Positions 1 to 8,088 of a stretch of DNA of 64,000 nt are shown here, one piece after another (within the stretch, counting starts at the first letter, position 1; each line of letters begins with the position of its first letter). The notes under the pieces are model-generated. The model was not told where the DNA came from. It worked only from the letters and a program-made list of their open reading frames with translations, and did no database searches. Position numbers and translations under genes: made by a program. The DNA comes from Streptomyces sp. CC0208 (GTDB lineage Bacteria; Actinomycetota; Actinomycetes; Streptomycetales; Streptomycetaceae): contig NZ_CP031969.1 in assembly GCF_003443735.1 (NCBI RefSeq), forward strand, positions 1,488,001 through 1,552,000, given 5' to 3'.

Positions 1-453
1 GAGTGCGAGCCACTGTCCCAGGACGTCCAGCAGCGGCCGGTCGCCGAGCATGATCAGGTCCCGGTCGAAGCAGGTGTCGGCGAGCCACGCGGAGAGGGCG
101 TTCGGTTCTGTCCGGCCGGCGAACTCGCAGTCCAGGCTCAGGGTGATGTCACCGCGCGGGGTGGCGAGAACGGCGAACTCGGCCGACGCCAGGGCGAGTC
201 CGTGGTGGCCGTGGGGCAGCCGCAGCTCCCCGGGCGCCACGTCCTGCACGAGCACCGGCACGGGAAGCACCGCCTCGCTCGACTTCAGGTGCAGGGCGAA
301 GCGGCCGAACTCGAACCGGTCGACGAGGCTGCCGAGCGAGGGCTCTCGCGGGTCCAGGGCGCCGCTGAGGCTGAACAGCGCCAGAACACGGGTGGATCGG
401 CGGGTCCCGGAGTCGAGCTCCGCCGTGCCGCCGGCCGTTGTCCCTGAAATCAT
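1..453 (-). CDS. Hypothetical protein, N-terminal part (runs off the window start)
   Basis: An open minus-strand frame covers the first 453 bases and continues beyond base 1, so only about 151 N-terminal residues are visible. The ATG at 453 has GGAAGGA about five bases upstream, which supports this start. The sequence begins MISGTTAGG and contains VLALFSLSGALDP, HLKSSEAVLPVPVL and LDCEFAGRTEPNALSAW; there is no signal peptide or membrane segment in the visible part. I do not recognise the family. Regular high-GC third codon positions and the good ribosome binding site argue that it is a real gene. Confidence 0.7.
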   Translation of the reverse strand, partial: MISGTTAGGTAELDSGTRRSTRVLALFSLSGALDPREPSLGSLVDRFEFGRFALHLKSSEAVLPVPVLVQDVAPGELRLPHGHHGLALASAEFAVLATPRGDITLSLDCEFAGRTEPNALSAWLADTCFDRDLIMLGDRPLLDVLGQWLAL

Positions 454-546
454 CGCGTCCTTCCCACGCCCTGGTTTTCCTCCCCGAGTCCGTCAGCGCG
501 CAGACCGCACCGGACGAGCGGCCTGCGCGAGACGGTGCCTTCGGGT

Positions 547-975
547 TCAGGCCAGCTTCGCGTCCAGCGTGATCGGTACGGCCTTCAGGGCCTGGCTGAC
601 GGGGCAGTTGGCCTTGGCGTCGGTGGCGGCGGCGAGGAAGCCGTCCTCGTCGAGGCCCGGCACGGTGCCCTCGACGGTGAGGTGGATGCCGGTGATGCCC
701 TCACCCGGCTGGAAGGAGACGTCGGCCGAGGTGACGAGCTTGGTGGGCGGGGTGCCCGCGCCGTCCAGGGCGTGCGACAGCGCCATCGAGAAGCAGCTGG
801 AGTGCGCGGCGGCGATCAGCTCCTCGGGGCTGGTCTTGCCGTTGGCGTCCTGGGAGCGCGAGGCCCACGTGACCGGCTGTGCCTCGATGGCACCGGAGGA
901 GTCGAAGTTGACGACACCGCTCCCCTCGAGGAGGTTGCCTTCCCAGACGGTGTGTGCGGAGCGCGTGGTAGCCAC
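547..975 (-). CDS. OsmC-family peroxiredoxin
   Basis: A 142-residue cytoplasmic protein of the OsmC/Ohr superfamily, thiol peroxidases that reduce organic hydroperoxides. The first catalytic cysteine is in AAAHSSCFSMALS and the second in KANCPVSQALK near the C-terminus, the spacing typical of OsmC. Length matches the family (about 140). I chose the GTG at 975 because AAAGGA lies six bases upstream and the protein then begins VATTRSAHTVWEGNL, the usual OsmC N-terminus; an upstream ATG would add an unconserved leader. It is a single gene with no coupled neighbour. Oxidative-stress defence fits the catalase and sigma factor elsewhere in the window. Confidence 0.9.
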   Translation of the reverse strand: MATTRSAHTVWEGNLLEGSGVVNFDSSGAIEAQPVTWASRSQDANGKTSPEELIAAAHSSCFSMALSHALDGAGTPPTKLVTSADVSFQPGEGITGIHLTVEGTVPGLDEDGFLAAATDAKANCPVSQALKAVPITLDAKLA

Positions 976-1039
976 GGTCAGTCCTTTCGTGTGGTCCCGC
1001 TGACGGGGGTGTACGGGAACCATCCGATCACACTACGGC

Positions 1040-2833
1040 TCAGCTCACGCGGAAGACCGGCCCACGTGCGGTGAACGGCAGCCTGGCCCCCTGCGGGATC
1101 AGATAGGCGTGCTCGCGGCGCACCCGCAGCACGTCGCACCAGCCGTCGGTGATCACCAGCACGGGTGCGCTCGCGGGGAAGCCGTCGGCGCGGTGCAGGA
1201 GGTCGATGCCGGGCTGCAGGACGGTGCCGCCTCGGCCGTGCACCCGGACCCGCTCGGCGATCTCGGTCACCGGCAGGTAGCCGGCGTCGTGCGGGGCCGC
1301 GTCGCAGAACACGACCCGGGCGGCGGGGACGTCCCGGGCCTCGGCGTACGAGGCGATGGCGCCCAGTGCCTTGCCGAGCAGGGTGCGGCTCATCGAGCCG
1401 GAGGTGTCCAGGACCACGCCGAAGGTGCAGCGGGCGATCTCCTCGGGCGGGAAGTACCGGCCCGCGCGCGGGATGTCGGGGGTGGAGGACTGGCGGCGCG
1501 AGGGGCGGGCGTAGGACCGCACGGGCTGCGGGCTGGGCACGAACTCGTCGAACCAGCGGGCGAGTTGCGCGTCCCAGGGCAGCGGCGGATGGCTGAGCGC
1601 GCGGATCTCCTCGACCAGACCGCCGGGCAGGAAGCCGCGCTCCTGCCGCTGGTGCAGGTCGAGGCCCTGCGCGAGGCCCCGGCGGTAGAACTCGTCCAGG
1701 TCGACGTAGTCGCGGGGCGAGCCGAGCGGACCGCCGAGGATGTCGCCGACGCCCTTGCCGCGCAGCGTGGCCAGCCGGCGCATGCGGCGCAGGTCGCCGG
1801 CGATGCGGTCGTAGACCTCCTCGGAGGACAGGCCGGTGAGCTCGGGGTCGTGCAGCAGGCCCTCGGGCATGGTGCCGATCCGCATCTCGTTCAGCCAGCC
1901 GTTGATGACGTAGTCGCAGGCGATGTTGAAGAGATAGGGGTCGCGGGTGCCGCAGCGGTCGCCGTGGCGCAGGGCGGCGTGCAGCATCTCGTGGGCGAGG
2001 ACGAACCGCCACTCCTCGTCGTCGAAGCGGCGCAGCGGGTTGATGTAGATCTCGGCGGCCTCGGCGTTGACGGCGGCGATCGCGATGCCGTGGGCGCGGG
2101 CGAGTTCGGCGTCGGCGACCAACTTGATGCCGGCCGCGATGCCGCCGAGCAGCGGATAGGAGGAGACGAACCAGCTCAGGGCCCGCTGCCAGGGGCGCAG
2201 CGTGGGAGCCTCGCCGTCGAGGGAGTCGCGGCGGCCGCCCGCCATGTCCATCGCCGCCGACACGGTCCGGGTCAGGGCGGTGGCGAACGCCAGCTGCCAG
2301 TCGGGCGGCTGGGACCAGCCCGCCCACCTGAGCAGCAGCTGGTCGGGCTCGGGGCCCGCCGTACCGCAGTGTTCGTAGACGGCGGGGATGCCGTCGCGCC
2401 GCCAGCGCGCGGCGAGTTGCTCCTCGTCGCCGTCGGGGTAGGCGGCGGGCAGCTGCTCGGGGGTCCGACCGACGCGGAAGCCGAGCAGGAAGCGGTTGAC
2501 GACGACACAGCGGGCGGCGAGGTCGAAGCGGTCGGGCTGGGTGCGTTCGCCCTTCACTGCCGGGACGTGTCCGAAGCCGAGGTGGAGGACGGCGTGGGCG
2601 AGGGCCCATGCCCAGGCGGCGGGCTCGGCCAGGCGGTCGGGGTGCGCGTGCAGGTCTCCGTCGGAGTCGACGACCACGAGCCCGTCCCGGGGCGCGAACC
2701 GGCACTCCTCCCGGCGGCAGACGTCGAACTCGACGGCCGCGAGCGCCGGGTTGGCGCGCATCAGCCGCATCCCCTCGGCGAACGCCTCGCCCGCGAGGTC
2801 CCGCTTCTTCTTCTTTTCGGGGCTGCGGCTCAC
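1040..2833 (-). CDS. VWA-like domain protein with HExxH metallopeptidase-like domain
   Basis: About 597 residues. After a lysine-rich start (SPEKKKKRD) the first two thirds resemble the putative metallopeptidase domain DUF2201, including the zinc motif HEMLHAALRH. The last quarter is a von Willebrand A-like domain with the MIDAS motif DTSGSMS and a later VLVITDGWCDVL strand. Such proteins work with MoxR-type AAA ATPases, probably as chaperone-like pairs that act on protein complexes; the client is unknown. The GTG start overlaps the stop of the upstream MoxR gene in a GTGA arrangement, which fixes the start and implies translational coupling. Confidence 0.85.
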   Translation of the reverse strand: MSRSPEKKKKRDLAGEAFAEGMRLMRANPALAAVEFDVCRREECRFAPRDGLVVVDSDGDLHAHPDRLAEPAAWAWALAHAVLHLGFGHVPAVKGERTQPDRFDLAARCVVVNRFLLGFRVGRTPEQLPAAYPDGDEEQLAARWRRDGIPAVYEHCGTAGPEPDQLLLRWAGWSQPPDWQLAFATALTRTVSAAMDMAGGRRDSLDGEAPTLRPWQRALSWFVSSYPLLGGIAAGIKLVADAELARAHGIAIAAVNAEAAEIYINPLRRFDDEEWRFVLAHEMLHAALRHGDRCGTRDPYLFNIACDYVINGWLNEMRIGTMPEGLLHDPELTGLSSEEVYDRIAGDLRRMRRLATLRGKGVGDILGGPLGSPRDYVDLDEFYRRGLAQGLDLHQRQERGFLPGGLVEEIRALSHPPLPWDAQLARWFDEFVPSPQPVRSYARPSRRQSSTPDIPRAGRYFPPEEIARCTFGVVLDTSGSMSRTLLGKALGAIASYAEARDVPAARVVFCDAAPHDAGYLPVTEIAERVRVHGRGGTVLQPGIDLLHRADGFPASAPVLVITDGWCDVLRVRREHAYLIPQGARLPFTARGPVFRVS

Positions 2834-3948
2834 CGCCGCGCCTCCACCAGGCGGGGCATGTCCCGGGCGGCCTCGACGAGGAACCAGGAGGGCAGCACCG
2901 GGTTGCCGTCGGCGTCGGAGGCGATGACGGTCTGCGCGACCTCGACGGAGATCTCGGCGAGTTGGACCAGCAGCGACTTGGCGCGGTACGCGGTCTGCCG
3001 GCCGTTCGCCGACATGTGCTCCTTGCTGACCGGGAGTTCCTTGACCAGGCGGCCGCGGAAGGACTCGGCGAGGTAGTAGAGCAGGTCGCGGTCCTCCAGC
3101 CGGTTGGGCCAGCGAGCGTCGCCCTTGATGATCGCCTCGATGCCGAACCGGCTGCGCACGATCTTGACGTAGCCGCAGAACGCGGTGGCGTGCCGGGGCG
3201 TCAGCGTGCCGTGCGCGAGCACCTTCAGGGTCTCCTCGTCGAGGTCCCGGCCGAAGGAGTGCAGCGCGTCGGAGAGCATGTGCCAGGAGCGGGGCGTGGA
3301 GAAGGGCTCCTCGGTCTTCGGCGGCTTGGACCACAGGTGGTCGGGCCGGTCGGTGAGGTGGTCGAGGATCCAGGGGTGGATGCCGTTCTCGGCGGCCCAG
3401 ACCAGCCAGTCCTTCGCGGACGCCTCCAGGTGGACGTGGGTGAGACGGTTGACGAGGGCGGAGGCGATGGGCCGGGCCAGCGCGTTGTCGGTGGCCCGGT
3501 TTCCGGCGCCGATGACGATGGACCCCTTGGGGAGTTCGTAGTCCCCGATACGGCGGTCCAGGATCAGCGAGTAGAACGCCTTCTGCACATCCGGCGTGGC
3601 CGCGTTCAGCTCGTCCAGGAACAGGCAGTACGGCTCGTCACGGGCGATGGACCGGGGCGGGCAGAACACCGACCGCCCGTCCCGGATCTGCGGCACTCCG
3701 ATCAGGTCCTCGGGAGCGAGCTGCGTACCGATCAGGCTCACGCACTCCAGTCCCAGCGACGCGGCGAACGCCCTGACGAGGGAGGACTTGCCGATGCCGG
3801 GGGCGCCCCAGACAAAGACGGGCCGCACGGTGGCGAGGCCGAGGAGGAGGTCGGGGATCTTGGAGGGCGACACGGTGACGGCAGCCTGCAAAGCGGTGGC
3901 TCCAGGGGAGTGTTCGAAAAAGGGCAACTCGAACAGTGTCTGCGTCAC
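2830..3948 (-). CDS. MoxR-family AAA ATPase
   Basis: About 372 residues. Walker A is GAPGIGKSS and Walker B CLFLDELNAA, followed by GAGNRATDNA (sensor 1 region) and a C-terminal lid domain. MoxR ATPases pair with VWA proteins to remodel or activate target complexes, and the next gene encodes just such a protein, overlapping by four bases. The start is uncertain: I took GTG 3948 (VTQTLFELPFF). A TTG nine bases upstream has a weak GGGAAAA about ten bases before it, and the frame stays open further upstream. The repeat element at 3991-4062 lies just upstream, which argues against a much longer N-terminus. Confidence 0.85.
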   Translation of the reverse strand: MTQTLFELPFFEHSPGATALQAAVTVSPSKIPDLLLGLATVRPVFVWGAPGIGKSSLVRAFAASLGLECVSLIGTQLAPEDLIGVPQIRDGRSVFCPPRSIARDEPYCLFLDELNAATPDVQKAFYSLILDRRIGDYELPKGSIVIGAGNRATDNALARPIASALVNRLTHVHLEASAKDWLVWAAENGIHPWILDHLTDRPDHLWSKPPKTEEPFSTPRSWHMLSDALHSFGRDLDEETLKVLAHGTLTPRHATAFCGYVKIVRSRFGIEAIIKGDARWPNRLEDRDLLYYLAESFRGRLVKELPVSKEHMSANGRQTAYRAKSLLVQLAEISVEVAQTVIASDADGNPVLPSWFLVEAARDMPRLVEARR

Positions 3949-3990
3949 GCGAATCAAGCGCAGCTGATTTTCCCAGGGCGACTGGACCCG

Positions 3991-4062
3991 CCTAGGGGCG
4001 CGGGGCTGTATCGAAATGCGGCTCCGCCGCGTGGGCGCGACCAGCCCCCACCGGCCCGCAGA
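3991..4062. repeat. Streptomyces-type intergenic repeat element with hairpin
   Basis: Between the MoxR gene and the phosphodiesterase-like gene is a stretch that reads like an intergenic element I recall from many Streptomyces genomes: GGGGCGCGGGGCTGTATCG, then ATGCGGCTCCGCCGCGTGGG, then CGCGACCAGCC. Its core GCGGC-TCC-GCCGC (4018-4030) is a perfect small hairpin. Such elements usually follow genes and may end transcription. I saw no second copy in this window. That it is a dispersed family is memory, not something shown here. Confidence 0.5.
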
Positions 4063-4069
4063 CAAGCAA

Positions 4070-6145
4070 CTACGCGGCCTTCTCCTCCCGCTCAGTCACC
4101 GGCACTTGAGGACCCCCCGCCTCATCGAGCCACCCCCGCAGCACATCGTGAACCCGCTCCGCCCCGACCAGCCCCTCCGGCGGCGCGGACAGGGCGAGCG
4201 GCGACAACAGGAACGGCTTCCCCTGGGCCCCGCCAAGACCACCGTGCGACCCGATCTGCTCCTCGAAGGCCAGCACCTCCCCCTCCGCGGGGTCGTACCA
4301 GGAGTTGACCATGATGTCGGCGGTGTGCGGAAAGGAGTGCGTACGCCGTACGACATCCGCCGCGCCGGGCCCGAAGTCGGCCAACGGCCCCGGATTCTCG
4401 TCCAGTTGATCCAGCGGGATCTCCGTGCCGAACGGTCCGAGGACCACCCCGCCGTGCTCCTCGCTGCGCACCAGGAGGAAGCCGATGCCGGGATGGTTGG
4501 CGAGGGTGGTCAGCAGGGCCGGGTGCCGCGCGTCCAGCTCCTCCTTGGTCATCCGGTGGTGCACGTCGGGGAAGGAGACAAGGCCGAGGTTGCCGGAGGC
4601 CAGCACGATCGGCTCGGACCCACGGGCGGGCCGGTACTCCTCGCGCTTCTCCTTGCCCGGCCGACGCAGCGCGGCCCGGACGGCGGCGCGGGCCTCGGCC
4701 CCGCTGTGGGTGCGCTCGGCCCTGCGCGGCACGGGCAGCCCGCAGCCCGCCCGGACCAGGTCGCCGAGGGTGAGGCCGTAGCGGGCGCGGAAGGTCTCGC
4801 CGGGGCTCTGGCCGTGGTCGGAGAGGACGACGATCCGGTACGGGCGCGGGGCGTGCTCGGCGACGTTCTCGATCAGCGCGAGCGAGCGGTCCAGGCGCTC
4901 CAGGACCTTCGCGGCGTCGCGGCTGGTGGGCCCGGAGTGGTGGGCGACCTCGTCGTAGGCGACGAGGTCGGCGTAGACGGCCGTACGGCCCGCGAGCATG
5001 TCGCCCATGACGGCGGCGACCACGACATCGCGCTCCACGACGGTCGCGAAGGCCCGGACGAGGGGGTACAGGCCGCCGCGGCCCACCCGGGGGCGCTCCT
5101 TGCGGGTCCGGGCCCGGGTCGACTGGCCGATCTCCCGGCCGACCTCGGCGAAGAAGGACAGGGCGGTGCGCACGGCGTTGGCGGGGTCGGAGAAGTAGGC
5201 GAAGTAGCCGGCCCGGGAGCGGGTCTCGCGGCTGCGGCGGCGGGTGGCGATGGACAGGACGAGGGCCTGTTCCTCGGCGCCGCCGGAGAAGAGGTTGCCG
5301 CGGCTGGCGCCGTCGACGGTGAGCAGTCCGCCGTGTCCCGCCTGCTCCACGGCCCGGTGCTGGAGTTCGACGGCGCTGGTCGGGCGGTTGCAGACCATCA
5401 CCTCGCCGCGGTCCTTCTCGTACCAGCGGAAGGCGGGGACGTCGTGGTTGCTGCCGTGCAGGATGCCGAGCTGGCTGGCGCCGGTCTGGCTGGACCAGTC
5501 GGTGCGCCAGGAGGTGAGCCGGTGGGTGGGGCGCACGGCACGGCCGGGGGTGTCGCTGTGCCCGATCCAGCGGGCGATCGTGGGCATCAGGCCCTTGCCG
5601 ACGGCGGCCAGCAGGACGTCGTGACCGACTCCGTCGAGCTGGAGGAAGACCGTGCCGGGGGTGGCCGGGCCCAGGGGGCCGCCCCTGCGGCGGCGGTCGG
5701 CGAGACGGTACAGGCGGCGCCGGTAGGCCTCGTCGTCGCGCACCGCGAGGGCACCACCGGTGGCGGAGGCGACCGCGGACATCACGGCGGCGACCACGAC
5801 CGCGGTCTCCGGGGCGGCGTCGCCGCGCTCGGCGGGGTTCAGGCGCAGGGCGAGCAGCAGCAGCGCTCCGTTGAGGAAGAAGACGAGCAGCCCGAGCACG
5901 AGGGTCGGGACGAGCAGGAACAGCCGGACGAGCAGCGGCCACACCACGGCCGAGAGCACACCGAAGGCGCCGGCGCCGAAGGCCGCCGTGACCGCGATCC
6001 GGGTCGCGCTGTCACCGGTCGGGGACTGGAGCCGGAAGTCCGGCAGGATGCCCGCCAGCACCAGCATCGTCAGGGTGGAGACGGCCCATACCGTGACGCT
6101 CCGCCCGACCTGACTGGCCACCCGTCGCCAACGCCGCGCACCCAC
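4070..6145 (-). CDS. Membrane-anchored alkaline phosphatase/phosphodiesterase-superfamily protein
   Basis: About 691 residues. The first 140 hold roughly four hydrophobic helices (for example VWAVSTLTMLVLAGILPDF, LLVRLFLLVPTLVLGLLVFF), resembling small actinobacterial holin-like membrane domains. The rest is an alkaline-phosphatase-superfamily domain of the type I phosphodiesterase/nucleotide pyrophosphatase kind: metal site QLDGVGHD, likely nucleophile region SSQTGASQ, further sites AYDEVAHHSG and VVLSDHGQSPG. It probably cleaves a phosphoester at the membrane; the substrate is unknown. GTG 6145 has GAGGT eight bases upstream; GTG 6154 is possible but crowds that site. It appears to be a single-gene unit. 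Confidence 0.8.
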   Translation of the reverse strand: MGARRWRRVASQVGRSVTVWAVSTLTMLVLAGILPDFRLQSPTGDSATRIAVTAAFGAGAFGVLSAVVWPLLVRLFLLVPTLVLGLLVFFLNGALLLLALRLNPAERGDAAPETAVVVAAVMSAVASATGGALAVRDDEAYRRRLYRLADRRRRGGPLGPATPGTVFLQLDGVGHDVLLAAVGKGLMPTIARWIGHSDTPGRAVRPTHRLTSWRTDWSSQTGASQLGILHGSNHDVPAFRWYEKDRGEVMVCNRPTSAVELQHRAVEQAGHGGLLTVDGASRGNLFSGGAEEQALVLSIATRRRSRETRSRAGYFAYFSDPANAVRTALSFFAEVGREIGQSTRARTRKERPRVGRGGLYPLVRAFATVVERDVVVAAVMGDMLAGRTAVYADLVAYDEVAHHSGPTSRDAAKVLERLDRSLALIENVAEHAPRPYRIVVLSDHGQSPGETFRARYGLTLGDLVRAGCGLPVPRRAERTHSGAEARAAVRAALRRPGKEKREEYRPARGSEPIVLASGNLGLVSFPDVHHRMTKEELDARHPALLTTLANHPGIGFLLVRSEEHGGVVLGPFGTEIPLDQLDENPGPLADFGPGAADVVRRTHSFPHTADIMVNSWYDPAEGEVLAFEEQIGSHGGLGGAQGKPFLLSPLALSAPPEGLVGAERVHDVLRGWLDEAGGPQVPVTEREEKAA

Positions 6146-6218
6146 GCCCCGCACACCTCACGTCCCGGCCCGTCGTCGGTGCGGGCGCTGGGACCAGCGT
6201 GTCATACGGGTCGGACAG

Positions 6219-6620
6219 TCAGCGTCCGTCGTAGCCCGCCGTCGGCATCGACAGCCTGCGGTGCACCCTGGCCTTCATCTGGGCGTCGTAGAGGGGCTCG
6301 GCGAAGCCCACCGTCTCGACCCGTACCCCGCGGCGGGCGCACTCGGCGGTGAACTCCTCCACGGAGGACAGGGCGCTCTCCAGGACCCGGCGGCTGGGGG
6401 CCACGAAGAGGTCCCGGCCCGCCCGCACCCCGTCCCACAGCACGCAGTGGTCGGCGCGCAGGCCCCGCACCAGCAGTTCCCGCCGCACGGTGTAGCCCCG
6501 TTCCGCGGCCCAGCGCGCACACATCGCGTGCTGGCTGCGGGAGTCCACCAGGAAGGGATCGGCGTCGAGTTCCTCCAGCGGCGTCAGACTCGCGATCGCC
6601 GTGACACGGACCGCTCCCAT
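6219..6620 (-). CDS. Conserved hypothetical protein, possibly resolvase-like fold
   Basis: A 133-residue soluble protein starting MGAVRVTAIASLTPLEEL. The layout of strands and helices (VTAIASL, SQHAMCARWAAERGYTV, LFVAPSRRVLES, VEEFTAECARRGVRVETVGFAEP) loosely resembles the N-terminal domain of serine recombinases, in which a numbered strand precedes a queue of helices. The catalytic serine context of a true recombinase is not evident and there is no DNA-binding domain, so it is not a recombinase in the ordinary sense. ATG 6620 has a purine-rich GAGGTGAGGGGG leader. It faces away from the MBL gene at 6704 across 83 bases. Confidence 0.65.
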   Translation of the reverse strand: MGAVRVTAIASLTPLEELDADPFLVDSRSQHAMCARWAAERGYTVRRELLVRGLRADHCVLWDGVRAGRDLFVAPSRRVLESALSSVEEFTAECARRGVRVETVGFAEPLYDAQMKARVHRRLSMPTAGYDGR

Positions 6621-6703
6621 GGTGTCCCCCTCACCTCCGGGTTTCGCCGCCGACCCTACTCCAGCCCGTAGGCTTCGGGGAGTCGCGCGAAGGAGGCAAA
6701 GAG

Positions 6704-7477
6704 GTGCCGGTGGAGATCACCTGGTGGGGCCACGCCACCTGCACGGTCACGGATTCGGACGTACGTGTCCTCACCGACCCTCTGTTCGCCCGCCGGCTCG
6801 CGCATCTGCGCCGGCGCCGCGGGGCGGTACCCCCGCCCGAGGCCCGGCGCGCGGACGTGGTCCTCGTCTCCCACCTGCACGCCGATCATCTGCACGTTCC
6901 CTCGCTCGCGCGGCTGGAGCCGGGCACGCGCCTGCTCGTGCCCCGGGGCGCACCTCGCCAGGTGCCGGGGCTGCGCCGGCTCACCGACCTGCGCGTGGAC
7001 GAGGTGGTGCCCGGTGACGAGCGACGCGTCGGCGACCTCCTGATACGCGTGGTGCCCGCCTGGCACGACGGGCGGCGCCTGCCGGTCGGCCCGCACCGCT
7101 CCCCCGCGCTCGGTTTCGTCGTGGAGGGCTCGGCGCGGACGTACTTCGCCGGGGACACCGGGCTGTTCGACGACATGGCCAAGGAGGTCGGGCCGGTCGA
7201 CGTGGCACTGTTGCCGGTCGGCGGGTGGGGCCCGTATCTCGGGGAGGGGCACCTCGACGCGGGGCGCGCGGCCGAGGCGCTGGCCCGGCTGGAGCCGCGC
7301 AGTGCGGTGCCGGTGCACTACGGGACGTACTGGCCGATCGGGATGGACGCGGTACGGCCGCACGAGTTCCACGCTCCGGGCGCGGAGTTCGTGCGGTTGG
7401 CGGCCGAGTTCGCGCCCGGCGTGGACGTGCACCGGCTGGAGCACGGGGAGAGCGTGCGACTGGAGGTCGCACGGTGA
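6704..7477 (+). CDS. MBL-fold metal-dependent hydrolase
   Basis: A 257-residue metallo-beta-lactamase-fold hydrolase. The metal motif HxHxDH appears as SHLHADHLH near residue 65; other ligands are in VPAWHDG, YFAGDTG and PVHYGTYW. The shape (ITWWGHATCTV at the N-terminus) is that of the UlaG/YtnP-like L-lactonase and phospholipase-D-like group; the substrate cannot be read from sequence. GTG 6704 follows AAGGAGG by nine bases. The stop overlaps the start of the DedA gene (GTGA), so the two are translated together, which suggests a lipid- or membrane-related role. Confidence 0.88.
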   Translation: MPVEITWWGHATCTVTDSDVRVLTDPLFARRLAHLRRRRGAVPPPEARRADVVLVSHLHADHLHVPSLARLEPGTRLLVPRGAPRQVPGLRRLTDLRVDEVVPGDERRVGDLLIRVVPAWHDGRRLPVGPHRSPALGFVVEGSARTYFAGDTGLFDDMAKEVGPVDVALLPVGGWGPYLGEGHLDAGRAAEALARLEPRSAVPVHYGTYWPIGMDAVRPHEFHAPGAEFVRLAAEFAPGVDVHRLEHGESVRLEVAR

Positions 7478-8088
7478 CGTGGCTCGCAGCCGCCACCACG
7501 GGGGCGACGCCCGGGGCCGCCGGACAGGCGATCGGGTATCCGACGTTGTTCCTGCTGGTGTTTCTGGGGGCGCTGGTGCCGGTGGTGCCCACGGGGGCGC
7601 TGGTGAGTTCGGCGGCCGTCGTGGCGTTCCATCAGACGGCGCCCCTCTCCCTGCTGTTCGTGTTCGTCACGGCCTCCGCCGCCGCGTTCCTCGGGGACAT
7701 CGCCCTGTACTGGCTGGGGCGGCGCGGGATGAAGTCGAAGAACGGCTCGCGGTGGCTGGAGGCGCTTCGGTCCCGGGCGCCGGAGGAGCGGCTCTCGCAG
7801 GCGCAGGGGAAGCTGGCCGACCACGGGGTGGCCGTCCTCGTGCTGTCCCGGCTGGTGCCGGCGGGGCGGATTCCGGTGATGCTGGCCTGCCTGATGGCCG
7901 AGTGGCCCTTGCGGCGCTTCGTCCGGGGGAATCTGCCGGCGTGTCTGGCCTGGGCCGTGACGTATCAGCTGATCGGGATTCTGGGCGGGTCACTGTTCAA
8001 GGAGCCCTGGCAGGGGGTGGTCGCGGCGGTCGCGCTGACCATCGCGATCAGCACGGCGCCGACGGTGTGGAAGCGGGTCCGCTCCTAG
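7474..8088 (+). CDS. DedA-family membrane protein
   Basis: A 204-residue integral membrane protein of the DedA/SNARE-associated family, thought to scallop or flip phospholipids such as undecaprenyl phosphate. Visible family features are the re-entrant region FLGALVPVVPTGALVSS, GDIALYWLGRRG, and VLSRLVPAGRIPVMLACLMA, the conserved arginine/glycine turn. The GTG start overlaps the upstream MBL stop by four bases. Its TAG stop shares the palindrome CTAG with the stop of the convergent MBL gene on the other strand, so the two convergent genes overlap by their stop codons and no terminator fits between them. Confidence 0.88.
   Translation: MTWLAAATTGATPGAAGQAIGYPTLFLLVFLGALVPVVPTGALVSSAAVVAFHQTAPLSLLFVFVTASAAAFLGDIALYWLGRRGMKSKNGSRWLEALRSRAPEERLSQAQGKLADHGVAVLVLSRLVPAGRIPVMLACLMAEWPLRRFVRGNLPACLAWAVTYQLIGILGGSLFKEPWQGVVAAVALTIAISTAPTVWKRVRS

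Noticed and set aside
1-454. Apparent frameshift in the first gene
   Set aside because: On careful rereading of bases 100-125 the minus-strand frame is continuous; the shift was a reading mistake.
1109-3076. Very long plus-strand open frames opposite the VWA/MoxR genes and elsewhere
   Set aside because: These are antisense shadows expected at this GC content; the amino acid make-up is unnatural and they lack ribosome sites.
6219-6620. Serine recombinase or integrase
   Set aside because: The fold resemblance is weak, there is no catalytic serine motif, no DNA-binding domain, and no attachment site or mobile element nearby.
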